Assembly: GCA_012523085.1 (NCBI GenBank)
Contig: JAAYJC010000161.1
Span: forward strand, 1 to 35,429
Origin: Clostridiales bacterium
GTDB taxonomy: Bacteria; Bacillota; Clostridia; Oscillospirales; Oscillospiraceae
Direction of reading: 5' to 3'
Length of the DNA stretch: 35,429 nt
Shown here: positions 25,505 through 33,317 of the stretch, piece by piece
Layout: every line of letters begins with the position of its first letter
Position numbering within the stretch: the stretch's first letter is position 1
The notes under the pieces: model-generated
Seen by the model: the letters and a program-made list of their open reading frames with translations, nothing else
What the model was told of the DNA's origin: nothing
The model's database searches: none
Program-made: the position numbers and the translations under genes

Positions 25505-26509
25505 ATGAAAAATATCGTAACCCTTGCGCTGATAACCGCGTTTTTTATCCTGATGCTGAGCGGTTGTCTGAAAGGGAACAATCGTGAAATGTCCACATCG
25601 GCCGTGATGATGGATACGGTGATCAATGTTACCTTGTATGGCGGCGGGGACCGCAATGTACTAAACGGCTGTATTGCGTTGTGTGAAAAGTATGATAAAA
25701 TATTTAGTCGTACAAGGGAAGACAGTGAGCTTTATCGGGTAAACGCAGAGCTTTCACAAAGCGGAAAGGCCTATGCGTCTGAAGAGCTGTGCACTTTGAT
25801 CCAGAATGCTGTAAATATCGGGGATCTTTCGGACGGCGCGTTCGACATTACTATCGGAGCCGTTTCTTCGCTTTGGGATTTTACCGCCACGGAACCCAGG
25901 CTGCCGGCGGACAAGAACATCAAAGATGCGCTGGGCAAAGTCTCCTATTTAAATGTTTCCGTAGCCGACAATCGGATAACGGCTAAAAAGGGAACCATGC
26001 TGGACCTGGGTGCTATCGCAAAAGGTTATGTCGCGGACAGGCTGAAGGATTATCTTATAAGTAACGGTGTATCTCATGCCATTATAAATTTGGGTGGAAA
26101 TGTGCTCTGTGTCGGAGGCAATGCGGACGGCGAACTGTTTCATATTGGAATTCGCAAGCCGTTCAGCCAATATGACGAGATATCGGCAATACTGGAAATA
26201 GATGATCAATCGGCAGTAACCTCCGGCGCGTATGAACGATATTTCATCCTTGACGGTATAACATATCATCATATTCTTGACCCCAAAACAGGATATCCCG
26301 CCGCGAGTGACATCCAATCGGTGACGATTATCAGCAAACAGTCGGAACTTGGTGATGCGCTGAGCACGACCTGCTTTGTGCTTGGTCTTGACAAGGCGGT
26401 CAAACTGATAGAAAGCATGGAGGGTGTTTATGCGATGTTTATTGACGATAAGGGAGGCATAATCAGCTCAAACGGATTTGAAGAAGCGGTAAACGTATCG
26501 TTTCGCTGA
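25505..26509 (+). CDS. apbE: FAD:protein FMN transferase (ApbE), lipoprotein
   Basis: A 334-residue lipoprotein that attaches FMN covalently to a Thr/Ser of secreted flavoproteins. The start at 25505 is set by the signal peptide MKNIVTLALITAFFILMLSGC with its lipobox; an earlier ATG at 25430 would prepend 25 unrelated residues. ApbE motifs are all present: MDTVINVTLYG, DGAFDITIGAVSSLW, LDLGAIAKGYVADRL, INLGGNVLCVGG and VTSGAYERYF with HHILDPKTGYPA, including the Asp/Thr metal-binding residues. No protein with an FMN-attachment motif (RnfG/NqrC or FMN_bind) lies in the window, so the target is elsewhere. It follows the CDGSH protein gene and precedes an MBOAT gene by 41 nt. Confidence 0.93.
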   Translation: MKNIVTLALITAFFILMLSGCLKGNNREMSTSAVMMDTVINVTLYGGGDRNVLNGCIALCEKYDKIFSRTREDSELYRVNAELSQSGKAYASEELCTLIQNAVNIGDLSDGAFDITIGAVSSLWDFTATEPRLPADKNIKDALGKVSYLNVSVADNRITAKKGTMLDLGAIAKGYVADRLKDYLISNGVSHAIINLGGNVLCVGGNADGELFHIGIRKPFSQYDEISAILEIDDQSAVTSGAYERYFILDGITYHHILDPKTGYPAASDIQSVTIISKQSELGDALSTTCFVLGLDKAVKLIESMEGVYAMFIDDKGGIISSNGFEEAVNVSFR

Positions 26510-26550
26510 TAGCGTAGTACATGTCAAATATACCGAAGGATTGATCGATT

Positions 26551-27939
26551 ATGGTTTTTTCCAGTCTGCTATTTTTGTTTATTTATCTGCCGGCTGTTCT
26601 GGGTGTTTATTATCTGATACCGCGAAAATGGCGTAATGTATGGCTGTTTGCGGTCAATCTTGTTTTTTATGGCTGGGGTGAACCGATCTATATTTTGCTG
26701 ATGTTCTCGGCTATCACGGTAAACTATCTGTTTGCGCTTGCGATCGGAAAATACAGGAACAAAGCAAAGCTTCTTTTGATATTGGATATCGCTTTCAATC
26801 TTAGTTTGCTGCTGTTTTTCAAATATTATGACTTCATTGCGGAAAACCTCTTCGCGCTGGGCATATTGTTTATCAGGCCTTTGGGCGTAACGCTGCCGTT
26901 GGGCATATCATTTTACTTGTTTCAGATCATGGCCTATGTCATTGATGTATACAGAGGTGATTTTGAAGCACAGAAGAATTATATCAAGGTCGGCAATGCG
27001 ATTGCGCTTTTTCCTCAGCTCATCGCCGGTCCAATCGTGCGGTACAGGGACATCAAGGAGCAGCTTGATTACCGGGAGAACAATGCGGATCAATTTGCAT
27101 CCGGCATTCGGCGCTTTGTTATCGGACTCGGGAAAAAAGTCCTGCTTGCCAACAGTATAGGTGTTTTATGGGATATTTATGGCGCGATGCCGGTATCGGA
27201 GTTATCTGTTTTGGGGTCCTGGCTTGGTATTGCCGCGTTTACATTTCAGATTTATTTCGACTTCTCCGGATATTCGGACATGGCCATCGGGCTTGGTAAA
27301 ATGCTGGGATTCGAGTTTCTTAAAAACTTCAATTATCCATATATCTCAAAGAGCATTACGGAGTTTTGGCGAAGGTGGCATATGTCGCTCAGTACCTGGT
27401 TCAGGGACTATGTGTATATACCCCTGGGTGGAAACCGGAAGGGGCTTGGAAGGCAGGTTGTCAACATCCTTATCGTCTGGTCGCTGACCGGCGTATGGCA
27501 CGGAGCCAGCTGGAATTTTGTGCTCTGGGGTGTGTATTATGCCGCTTTATTAGTCATTGAAAAAGTGTTTTTATTAAAGATATTGGAAAGAATTCCGGGC
27601 GTGTTTTCGCATATATATACAATGCTTTTCGTTGTCATCGGCTGGGTACTGTTTGCAATCGAAGATGTCTCCGTCTGCCTATCCTATATTAGCGTTATGT
27701 TCGGGTTTTCCGGCTCGGGGCCGGTCTCCGGCGAGGCGCTGTATTACCTGCGCAGCTACGGCCCGATGCTTGTCATTATGATTCTCGCCTCGACGCCCGT
27801 TTTGAAGCATATCCATCAGAAAATACCGCGCAGATTGGCCGGTATTGCAGTTCCGGTTTTGATCGTCGTATTTATGGTGCTGTCCACAGCGTATCTGGTC
27901 GACAGCTCGTATAATCCGTTTTTGTATTTTAGATTCTAG
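26551..27939 (+). CDS. MBOAT-family O-acyltransferase
   Basis: A 462-residue polytopic membrane protein of the AlgI/DltB type, which moves acyl groups across the membrane onto an extracytoplasmic acceptor. Recognisable features are LFIYLPAVLGVYYLIP and WRNVWLFAVNLVFYGWGEP at the N-terminus, FKYYDF, LPLGISFYLFQIMAYVIDVYRG, the FWRRWHMSLSTWFRDYVYIPLGGNRKG signature and WHGASWNFVLWG, whose His is the catalytic residue of the family. Its usual partner, an AlgJ/AlgX/DltD-like SGNH protein, is absent on either side, so either it is encoded elsewhere or was lost in the decayed stretch just downstream. It follows ApbE by 41 nt and is probably in the same operon. The acceptor glycan is unknown. Confidence 0.92.
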   Translation: MVFSSLLFLFIYLPAVLGVYYLIPRKWRNVWLFAVNLVFYGWGEPIYILLMFSAITVNYLFALAIGKYRNKAKLLLILDIAFNLSLLLFFKYYDFIAENLFALGILFIRPLGVTLPLGISFYLFQIMAYVIDVYRGDFEAQKNYIKVGNAIALFPQLIAGPIVRYRDIKEQLDYRENNADQFASGIRRFVIGLGKKVLLANSIGVLWDIYGAMPVSELSVLGSWLGIAAFTFQIYFDFSGYSDMAIGLGKMLGFEFLKNFNYPYISKSITEFWRRWHMSLSTWFRDYVYIPLGGNRKGLGRQVVNILIVWSLTGVWHGASWNFVLWGVYYAALLVIEKVFLLKILERIPGVFSHIYTMLFVVIGWVLFAIEDVSVCLSYISVMFGFSGSGPVSGEALYYLRSYGPMLVIMILASTPVLKHIHQKIPRRLAGIAVPVLIVVFMVLSTAYLVDSSYNPFLYFRF

Positions 27940-28078
27940 CAGCGTTTTATCTGTCGGTAACTCCGGCTGTCGGCGCTGCGCTGAAATAGTTCAATCAGAT
28001 TATCATTTGAGCGCAACAAAACAGCGCACCCTGCCAATTCCGCCTTTGGCTAAACGAATATGACCCGCAAGCTATTGA

Positions 28079-28127
28079 AAAACAGAGTCGAAGTGACTGC
28101 GCAAGCTGATCACTACGGCTCTGTTTT
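28079..28127. terminator. imperfect bidirectional terminator
   Basis: Seventeen-nt arms (28079/80-28096 and 28110-28127, two mismatches) begin and end with AAA/TTT runs, so both strands yield a U-rich tail. On the minus strand it directly follows the stop of the small ORF at 28132; on the plus strand it could end the MBOAT unit. Confidence 0.6.
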
Positions 28128-28131
28128 AGAT

Positions 28132-28278
28132 TTAATATGAAGTTACTACATCTATTTTGATGCCTTGTTCATCGAAAGCAGATAAATCTTCTTCTGAGGC
28201 ATCCCAATCGGTTTCGCACAAGCTTTCATGAAAGTATACATGAATAAGACAAAAAAACAAAGTGTCATATTTAAACAT
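28132..28278 (-). pseudogene. possible 3' gene fragment, 48 codons
   Basis: A minus-strand frame reads MFKYDTLFFCLIHVY and ends DEQGIKIDVVTSY with an acidic middle (TDWDASEEDLSAF). The codon and residue use looks like a real protein C-terminus, and a U-tailed terminator follows the stop at once. There is no ribosome binding site at the ATG, so this may be the leftover end of a longer lost gene. I do not recognise the family. Confidence 0.3.
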
Positions 28279-28348
28279 TGACAAAAATTACGGTGAAGAG
28301 TATCGTGAATATATGCAAAATGACCCGGTCAGTAAAGCGGAAGCTTAA
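28262..28348 (+). pseudogene. possible fragment of an isoprenylcysteine methyltransferase-like gene
   Basis: The plus-strand frame gives IDKNYGEEYREYMQNDPVSK before a stop. The pattern NYGEEYREYM is like the extreme C-terminus of ICMT/phospholipid-methyltransferase-type membrane proteins, which end with an FGEEYxxYxxxVPR stretch. No start or upstream membrane helices remain. It overlaps the minus-strand fragment by 17 nt, so at most one was functional in this form. Confidence 0.25.
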
Positions 28349-28383
28349 CGCGCAGGTGATTAATAGCAAAGGATATCTAAAGG

Positions 28384-28409
28384 AAAAACGCAAAGCGCGT
28401 CGCGTTTTT
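28384..28409 (+). terminator. rho-independent terminator
   Basis: AAAAACGC (28384-28391) pairs with GCGTTTTT (28402-28409) around a 10-nt loop and runs into further T residues. It insulates the cupin genes from upstream transcription. Confidence 0.6.
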
Positions 28410-28518
28410 GTCCTTATGTTTGGCGCTGTTTACACCTGTAAAACGGAGACTTAGCGGAAAGCGTGTCGATAATCGGCTCATCCTCCGCTGGTCGTGTTTA
28501 TGAAAATGGAGGGTAGAT

Positions 28519-28998
28519 ATGGCAGACAGCAGGAAATTCAGGCAATATACCGATCTGTTTTATGAAGTGGAACCCAAAAGTGACAAGGTCGGTGACTGGT
28601 GCGCAACACCTTACGCTTACTTAGACGGCGAACTTCCCGGAGCAATGTACAACGCAGGTTTTCAGGTTATCAAAAAACCTGTGGAATTGAAGACGGAACC
28701 CCATTTCCACAGGGAAGAGCAATATCACTTATTTGTTGGTAGCAAGGTACCGGATGTTTTCGATTTTGACGCGGAAATCGAATTCTATATGGGTGATGAT
28801 TCCGAAGATATGGAAAAGATCGTGATCACGAAACCGACGATCATAAGGGTCCCGAGAGGCGTATGGCACTGTCCGTTGATTTTCAAAAAAGTCAACAAAC
28901 CTGTGTGGTTTCAGGCTGCTTTGCTTTACGGAACCTATATGGCGTTTGAAAAGAAAACCGACGCTGAAGGCAAGACTGTGCTGGTTTGCGAAAGCTAA
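28519..28998 (+). CDS. cupin-fold protein, paralogue 1
   Basis: A 159-residue single-domain cupin. The metal-binding first motif reads EPHFHREEQYHLFVG, with two His and Glu/Gln ligands, and the second reads RVPRGVWHCPLIFKKVNKP, with the third His next to a Cys. The N-terminus has GDWCATPYAYLDGE, shared with the neighbouring paralogue. There is no signal peptide. GGAGGG precedes the ATG. Cupins of this size act as isomerases, dioxygenases, decarboxylases or ligand-binding proteins; the WHCP-type second motif does not assign one. The second cupin gene follows by 75 nt and a PucR-type regulator is downstream, so these two are likely its targets or partners. Function is unassigned. Confidence 0.8.
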   Translation: MADSRKFRQYTDLFYEVEPKSDKVGDWCATPYAYLDGELPGAMYNAGFQVIKKPVELKTEPHFHREEQYHLFVGSKVPDVFDFDAEIEFYMGDDSEDMEKIVITKPTIIRVPRGVWHCPLIFKKVNKPVWFQAALLYGTYMAFEKKTDAEGKTVLVCES

Positions 28999-29073
28999 GC
29001 CTCTGTGTGCTTCGGTCATTATTCAACATGGATCATTTAAAATACATACCGGCAAGGTACAGAAAGGAATTTT

Positions 29074-29637
29074 ATGATGGGCAAATACGATCATTGCATA
29101 CATGAATTTATTCCTGAATATACAGAATGGGGCGATTGGTGCCCCTCGCCTCAGGCATACTTCAGGGGAGAAGCCTGCATGCCCGGCACAAACTACCACT
29201 GCGGATATCAGGTAATCGCGGGCCCGACATGGATGGAAGAGGCGCACTGCCATCACGGGGTAGAAGAATACTTTGTGATTATCGGCGCCAATCTTGAGAA
29301 TGTCTGGGATTGGGACGCCGAAATTGATGTCATGCTCGGGGAAGACATAGATCACATGGAACAGTTTACGATCGACAGACCGGTCATCGTGCGTATTCCG
29401 CCAAACCTTTGGCATTGCCCGATCAACTTCAGAAAGATCAACAAACCGATTTTATGGCAAGCGGTATATCTTAACGGGACATGGGGCAAGACACTTGCTA
29501 GGTCAAAGCCTGACGGACAGCGCTATTTCGAGTTCATGGGCGACGGTATCCAGATTTGCAGGAAAAACCCAAACGCAAAATGCTCGTACTGCGGACGCTG
29601 CTTTAAGGAAGCTATAGCTGCCATGGCAGAGAAATAG
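29074..29637 (+). CDS. cupin-fold protein, paralogue 2, with Cys-rich tail
   Basis: A 187-residue paralogue of the preceding cupin. It shares WGDWCPSPQAYFRGE at the N-terminus, the metal motif HCHHGVEEYFVIIG and the second motif RIPPNLWHCPINFRKINKP; acidic DFDAEI/DWDAEI and the DD/ED..DHMEQFTI segment also align. It differs by a C-terminal extension of about 30 residues with ICRKNPNAKCSYCGRC, a CxxCxxC pattern that could bind zinc or an Fe-S cluster, absent in the first copy. GAAAGGAA precedes the ATG at 29074 (a second ATG follows at once). The pair probably came from tandem duplication and may form a heteromer. Two hairpins follow. Confidence 0.8.
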   Translation: MMGKYDHCIHEFIPEYTEWGDWCPSPQAYFRGEACMPGTNYHCGYQVIAGPTWMEEAHCHHGVEEYFVIIGANLENVWDWDAEIDVMLGEDIDHMEQFTIDRPVIVRIPPNLWHCPINFRKINKPILWQAVYLNGTWGKTLARSKPDGQRYFEFMGDGIQICRKNPNAKCSYCGRCFKEAIAAMAEK

Positions 29638-29658
29638 TATCGCACAAGATGAATACAA

Positions 29659-29699
29659 CATAATACTGTTCTTCAAATAAATCACAAAACAGTATTATG
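29659..29699 (+). terminator. hairpin after the cupin pair
   Basis: Perfect 12-nt arms (29659-29670 and 29688-29699) with a 17-nt loop lie 22 nt after the stop of cupin paralogue 2. No U-run follows. Confidence 0.5.
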
Positions 29700-29733
29700 G
29701 TCATGCGATTTGTTGTTGCCTTTACGCGCAGAA

Positions 29734-29775
29734 ATGAAGACAAGGATCGGCAAATACAGCCGTCCTTGTCTTCAT
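29734..29775 (+). terminator. second hairpin after the cupin pair
   Basis: Perfect 13-nt arms (29734-29746 and 29763-29775) plus an inner CGG/CCG pairing. With the preceding hairpin it should separate the cupin unit from the regulator. The rest of 29638-29924 shows no gene. Confidence 0.55.
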
Positions 29776-29924
29776 CTGATTTGGAGTATAAGGAAATCAA
29801 TGAAAAGAGAGAGGGATTGGTGAGTTATAAGATAACATTATCATATCACCAAATTCTGGACAGAGTAATGTTCCGCCAGTACTGAGTTTATGGCGTTTTT
29901 CCGTGCTGACAGTATAGGCAAATA

Positions 29925-29953
29925 TTGTATTTACCCTTTTTGTATATTATAAT
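29925..29953 (+). promoter_or_regulatory. sigma-A promoter of the second PucR-type regulator
   Basis: TTGTAT at 29925-29930 and TATAAT at 29948-29953, 17 nt apart, with a leader of about 50 nt to the start codon. The layout is the same as for the regulator at 6977. Confidence 0.72.
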
Positions 29954-30010
29954 GATTCATGAATGAGCTGCGGCGGCCACTTGCCCATATCATGCATGGG
30001 AGATGAGGAC

Positions 30011-31540
30011 ATGAAGTTAAACATAGGATTGATCGCACATGAGCTTCCGGTTTCACCCCTTTTTATATGCGGAAACCCGAATCATAAGCTGGTTTTATGT
30101 GATGTTCGCTATCTTGTTTCCGATGAAGAAAAATACGCTGAGGATATTTTATACTTTGCAGAATGGGAGAGACTTAACGCAATGGAAGGCCCGATGCCGG
30201 CCTTCGTTTTCTGCGTCGGAGGGAATGATGATGCGAATAAATGGATGGAACACAAAGAGATGACCGGAATAATCGTCGAGAATGGTGATCTCATTATGCT
30301 GTTCACCGCCTTACAGAATATTTTCATGCATTTTAACGGGTTGGAAATTAACCTGCTGACTGCGCTGCATAACAAGGTGTCGACCCGGGAGATTCTGAAC
30401 CACTGCGCCGAATTCTTCAAAAGTCATGCCATATTGTATGATGAAGAACGAAATGTGATTGATTATAGCGAGCGCTATATGCCCGACGCGGACGACACCT
30501 TTTGGAAGGAAACGCTGCAAACCGGGAGAAGATCGGAAAAGATGCTGAAAGCTGCACTTAAAAATAATATACTGGAATCTACCAGGACCGACTATTCCGA
30601 TTTTGTGGATTTTGGTCCGGGCCTTCCGAAGATCCTGACTTACTCATTTTTCGAAAACGACAAGCGGCTGGCAACTTTAGCCATCACAGAAACCAGCACC
30701 CCCCTTAGCGTTATGCAGCTAAAGCTGATGGATTACATATCCGGCCTCTTGTCCCCAAGCCTATTTCATATCTATTCGCCTCAAAACGGGTATCTTGAAA
30801 GCTTGCGTTCCATACTGGCGGCGATTTTGGATAAGGAGGATGTTGATCAGATCGTTATTAACAAATGCCTCAGTCAGGCAGGCTGGAATATTGACGACAA
30901 TTACCTTCTTATTTTGATTCACATATCGGAAACAGTTAAAAACGCTGATATATTGACGCGATACCGCCATATCTATGAGAGGATCTTTCCGGAGTGCATT
31001 GCTATTAAGTATATTAATGGTATTGTTTTGATCATCCATAATGACACAGGCGCGATTATAGATGAATGCCTGCCCAAGCTGGAAAAGCAGCTTTGCGCAC
31101 ACAATGCCGTCTGCGGATTGAGTTTTCCATTCAAGGGAATCCTGCAAATTAACTCCCAGGTTGCATATGCTGATATAGCAATGCAATCCGGCGACAAAAA
31201 CAAAAGAATCAGGATGCTGAATGAAATACTGGCCGATCATATTGTCAACCGCATTGCTTCCGTCATCCCGCTTTTGCCTTTGTGCCACAGAAACGCTATT
31301 CAAATCTATGATTATGATCAGCTGAACGGGACGGAGCTTCTTTTGTCGCTTGAAACCTATCTAAGGTTGAACAAAAGCCTGAAGGCGGCAGCGGAAGAGC
31401 TCTTTATACACCGCAGTACTATGACCTACAGGCTTGGCTGTATTGAGAAAATCGTCAATATGGACCTGGATGATTCCAAGCAGAGACTGCATATTTTGCT
31501 TTCTTGTATAGTGTTGAGGGTTCTGGGCGGACAAAAGTAA
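30011..31540 (+). CDS. PucR/CdaR-type transcriptional regulator (cassette 2)
   Basis: A 509-residue regulator; the ATG at 30011 is chosen over one at 29963 because GGGAGATGAGG lies just ahead and the first 16 codons would otherwise overlap the leader of a good promoter. The C-terminal helix-turn-helix is clear: LETYLRLNKSLKAAAEELFIHRSTMTYRLGCIEKI, followed by RLHILLSCIVLRVL. The middle resembles the CdaR-type GGDEF-like spacer (YLLILIHISETVKNADILTRYRHIYERIF). The N-terminal 250 residues are a sensing region resembling other clostridial PucR proteins with an early LVLCDVRYLV stretch. It has the same layout and, with these starts, the same length as the regulator at 6977. Likely targets are the cupin genes upstream and possibly the hydrolase facing it. 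Confidence 0.85.
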   Translation: MKLNIGLIAHELPVSPLFICGNPNHKLVLCDVRYLVSDEEKYAEDILYFAEWERLNAMEGPMPAFVFCVGGNDDANKWMEHKEMTGIIVENGDLIMLFTALQNIFMHFNGLEINLLTALHNKVSTREILNHCAEFFKSHAILYDEERNVIDYSERYMPDADDTFWKETLQTGRRSEKMLKAALKNNILESTRTDYSDFVDFGPGLPKILTYSFFENDKRLATLAITETSTPLSVMQLKLMDYISGLLSPSLFHIYSPQNGYLESLRSILAAILDKEDVDQIVINKCLSQAGWNIDDNYLLILIHISETVKNADILTRYRHIYERIFPECIAIKYINGIVLIIHNDTGAIIDECLPKLEKQLCAHNAVCGLSFPFKGILQINSQVAYADIAMQSGDKNKRIRMLNEILADHIVNRIASVIPLLPLCHRNAIQIYDYDQLNGTELLLSLETYLRLNKSLKAAAEELFIHRSTMTYRLGCIEKIVNMDLDDSKQRLHILLSCIVLRVLGGQK

Positions 31541-31571
31541 AAAGGTCAGAGCTTACCGGTAAAACAGTCGG

Positions 31572-32399
31572 TTAAACCAGCTTGTTTTCAAGCGTCCCGA
31601 TACCGTCGATTGTAATCCTCAGCACCTCTCCCTTCTTCAGCCAATCGCGTTTGCCTTTCGCTTTTCCCATGATCACACCGGGCGGCGTGCCTGTGAAGAC
31701 TAAGTCTCCAGGCTGTAATCGGCAGTAGCGAGATGCATAGCTTACTATATCTGCGCAACTGAAGATCATATCATTGGTATTACCGTCCTGAACCGGAGTA
31801 CCGTTTCGCTCACAGAGGATCCGGTGGCCTGCTTCCGGGTCAAAACAATCGGAGGTGACGATAAAGGGTCCCGCGGGTGCAAAACCGGGAAATGTCTTGC
31901 CGATCAGCCATTGATTTGAGATGAATTGACTGTCTCTTGCGCTCAGGTCATTTCCGCAGGTATAACCGAAGATATAGCGCCCGGCCTCCCCGGCCTCTAT
32001 ATTCCAGGCTTCTTTCCCGATGACGATAACAAGCTCAGCCTCGTAGTCGTAGCAGCGCTGCCACTCGGGCAGGTAAATTTCGCTGCCGCTCGGGCTCAAA
32101 GCGTCGTTAAACTTGCTGAAAACGACAGGTTCATCGGGCGCGGTGCCTCCCGTTTCCTCCGCGTGTTTTTTGTAGTTCAGGCCTATGCAGACAATTTTAG
32201 AGGGTACGGTCACACAGGCATAACGGATATCCTTATCGGGTACGACTGGAAGACCTGACGGATCAATATCGGGGATGGGGTTTGCGATCAACTCATTCAT
32301 TGACGTTGCCATTCCGGCTTTCGTGAGATCGGCGATTTTGCCATCAAGACATAGACCGAGATGAATTTCGTTTTGATCAATAAAATTGCACAGCTTCAT
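31572..32399 (-). CDS. fumarylacetoacetate hydrolase-family protein
   Basis: A 275-residue enzyme of the FAH superfamily, whose members use Mg or Mn to hydrolyse, decarboxylate or isomerise acyl-pyruvate-like acids from aromatic, ureide or sugar breakdown. Motifs present are VCIGLNYKKHAEETG, EPVVFSKFNDALSPSG, YDYEAELVIVIGK (metal-binding Glu pair), GYTCGNDLSARDSQF, GKTFPGFAPAGPFIV and PGDLVFTGTPPGVIMGK. The N-terminal MKLCNFIDQNEIHLGL is typical of two-domain members. GAGGAA precedes the ATG. It converges with the PucR-type regulator (32 nt apart at the stops) and diverges from ylxP. Its chemistry fits a cassette for degrading an organic acid, but the substrate is not readable. Confidence 0.9.
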   Translation of the reverse strand: MKLCNFIDQNEIHLGLCLDGKIADLTKAGMATSMNELIANPIPDIDPSGLPVVPDKDIRYACVTVPSKIVCIGLNYKKHAEETGGTAPDEPVVFSKFNDALSPSGSEIYLPEWQRCYDYEAELVIVIGKEAWNIEAGEAGRYIFGYTCGNDLSARDSQFISNQWLIGKTFPGFAPAGPFIVTSDCFDPEAGHRILCERNGTPVQDGNTNDMIFSCADIVSYASRYCRLQPGDLVFTGTPPGVIMGKAKGKRDWLKKGEVLRITIDGIGTLENKLV

Positions 32400-32524
32400 G
32401 AAAATTCCTCATTTATAGCAGATTTGATAGTCCGATTATACTTTCCGGGGCATCGAATGTCAAAGTTTGCGTCAAGATAAAAACGGATAGAATAAGACAG
32501 GTAAGTAAGAGGGAGAAGAGAACG

Positions 32525-32806
32525 ATAAAAATTTCAGCGGTAGAAATCAGGCTTTATGCGCCTTGGGTAACCTCTCTTAAGGAAAAACGAATGATAATCC
32601 AAAGCCTTTGCGCGAAAATCCGCAATAAATTCAATGTGTCCGTCGCCGAAGTCGATGAGCAAAACACACACCGGACGATTGTGATCGGCATTGCCTGTGT
32701 TTCTGAGTCCGGCGGATATGCGGCCGGCGTTACGGATAAAGTGATTTCTTTTATCGAGTCTGCGACACAAGCGGAAATTACGGAAATACAAAAAGAGATC
32801 ATATAG
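32525..32806 (+). CDS. ylxP: DUF503/YlxP-family protein with apparent ATA start
   Basis: A 93-residue protein of the DUF503 (YlxP) family, seen in many Firmicutes near nusA-infB-rbfA but here alone. The full family pattern is present: KISAVEIRLYAPWVTSLKEKR, then IRNKFNVSVAEVDEQ, RTIVIGIACVSES and ITEIQKEII at the end. The first ATG lies 22 codons in, at 32591, inside the conserved region, so it cannot be the real start. The family N-terminus begins at codon ATA (32525), preceded by GGGAG with proper spacing (ACG at 32522 is also possible). Either a non-standard start is used, initiation is very weak, or the start codon has mutated and the gene is dying. Otherwise the frame is intact. Confidence 0.8.
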   Translation: MKISAVEIRLYAPWVTSLKEKRMIIQSLCAKIRNKFNVSVAEVDEQNTHRTIVIGIACVSESGGYAAGVTDKVISFIESATQAEITEIQKEII

Positions 32807-33009
32807 AAAAATGATTTGCACGGCTTTGTTACGGTAACGCCCATATCCGGCTCGGCGGCGTTAAATTCTGCGGACCAATGTCATTTTGAATATACAGGCT
32901 GCCGGCTGTTTTTTCTGACAGCATCATAATACCTACCTCGTTTGCGTAAAATAATAGTGGTGCTCATCAAGCGGCAGCCTGCATCTGCCAATTCACGAGC
33001 GGAAAAAGG
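32807..33009. other. intergenic, nothing assigned
   Basis: No supported gene. GCCGGC and CTGT...ACAG pairings near 32895-32925 could form a weak hairpin downstream of ylxP, with TTTTTT inside the arm. Confidence 0.3.
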
Positions 33010-33183
33010 ATGATAGCATTGTTTGGAGAGGAAAACACGGAGCTTAATAAAACAGATAGGGCATTGGCCATGAGCTGTCTGAATTGTTACTGGAACAGGC
33101 AATGCGATCACATGAACCGGAAAGGCAAATACTCGGAAGTATGCTGCGATTTTTTACCCGAGATCATCAGCTGCGATATATAA
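33010..33183 (+). CDS. small cysteine-rich protein, possible metal binder
   Basis: A 57-residue frame starting ATG at 33010 reads ALAMSCLNCYWNRQCDHMNR followed by SEVCCDFLPEIISC. The spacing CxxCxxxxxxC, with a CC and a final Cys (six Cys in 33 residues), is like small clostridial zinc-ribbon or Fe-S-type proteins of unknown function. AAAAAGG just before the ATG is too close to be a good ribosome binding site, and the ATG at 33070 could be the true start. It is not similar to its neighbours. Confidence 0.45.
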   Translation: MIALFGEENTELNKTDRALAMSCLNCYWNRQCDHMNRKGKYSEVCCDFLPEIISCDI

Positions 33184-33214
33184 TACAGTTCTTCGGCTAA
33201 TCTGAAGAGTAGCA

Positions 33215-33234
33215 GCGTGAAAAACCTTTCACGC
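33215..33234. terminator. short hairpin
   Basis: GCGTGAAA (33215-33222) and TTTCACGC (33227-33234) form a perfect 8-bp stem with an AACC loop, between the small Cys-rich ORF and the convergent ABC permease gene. Confidence 0.45.
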
Positions 33235-33317
33235 ACGGAAGAAATCGATTTGGCTGCCGAATATGACGGCGGCCATTTGCTCCTCAGCGCCTGTGCACAT
33301 AAATATATGCTGTTTTG

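Larger units (their letters stand above)
27940..28518. other. 580-bp stretch of decayed coding sequence and terminators
   Basis: No full gene. The stretch holds two terminator-like hairpins, a minus-strand 48-residue ORF abutting one of them, and a plus-strand fragment that resembles the tail of a membrane methyltransferase. The look is that of several gene remnants after deletions. Confidence 0.45.
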
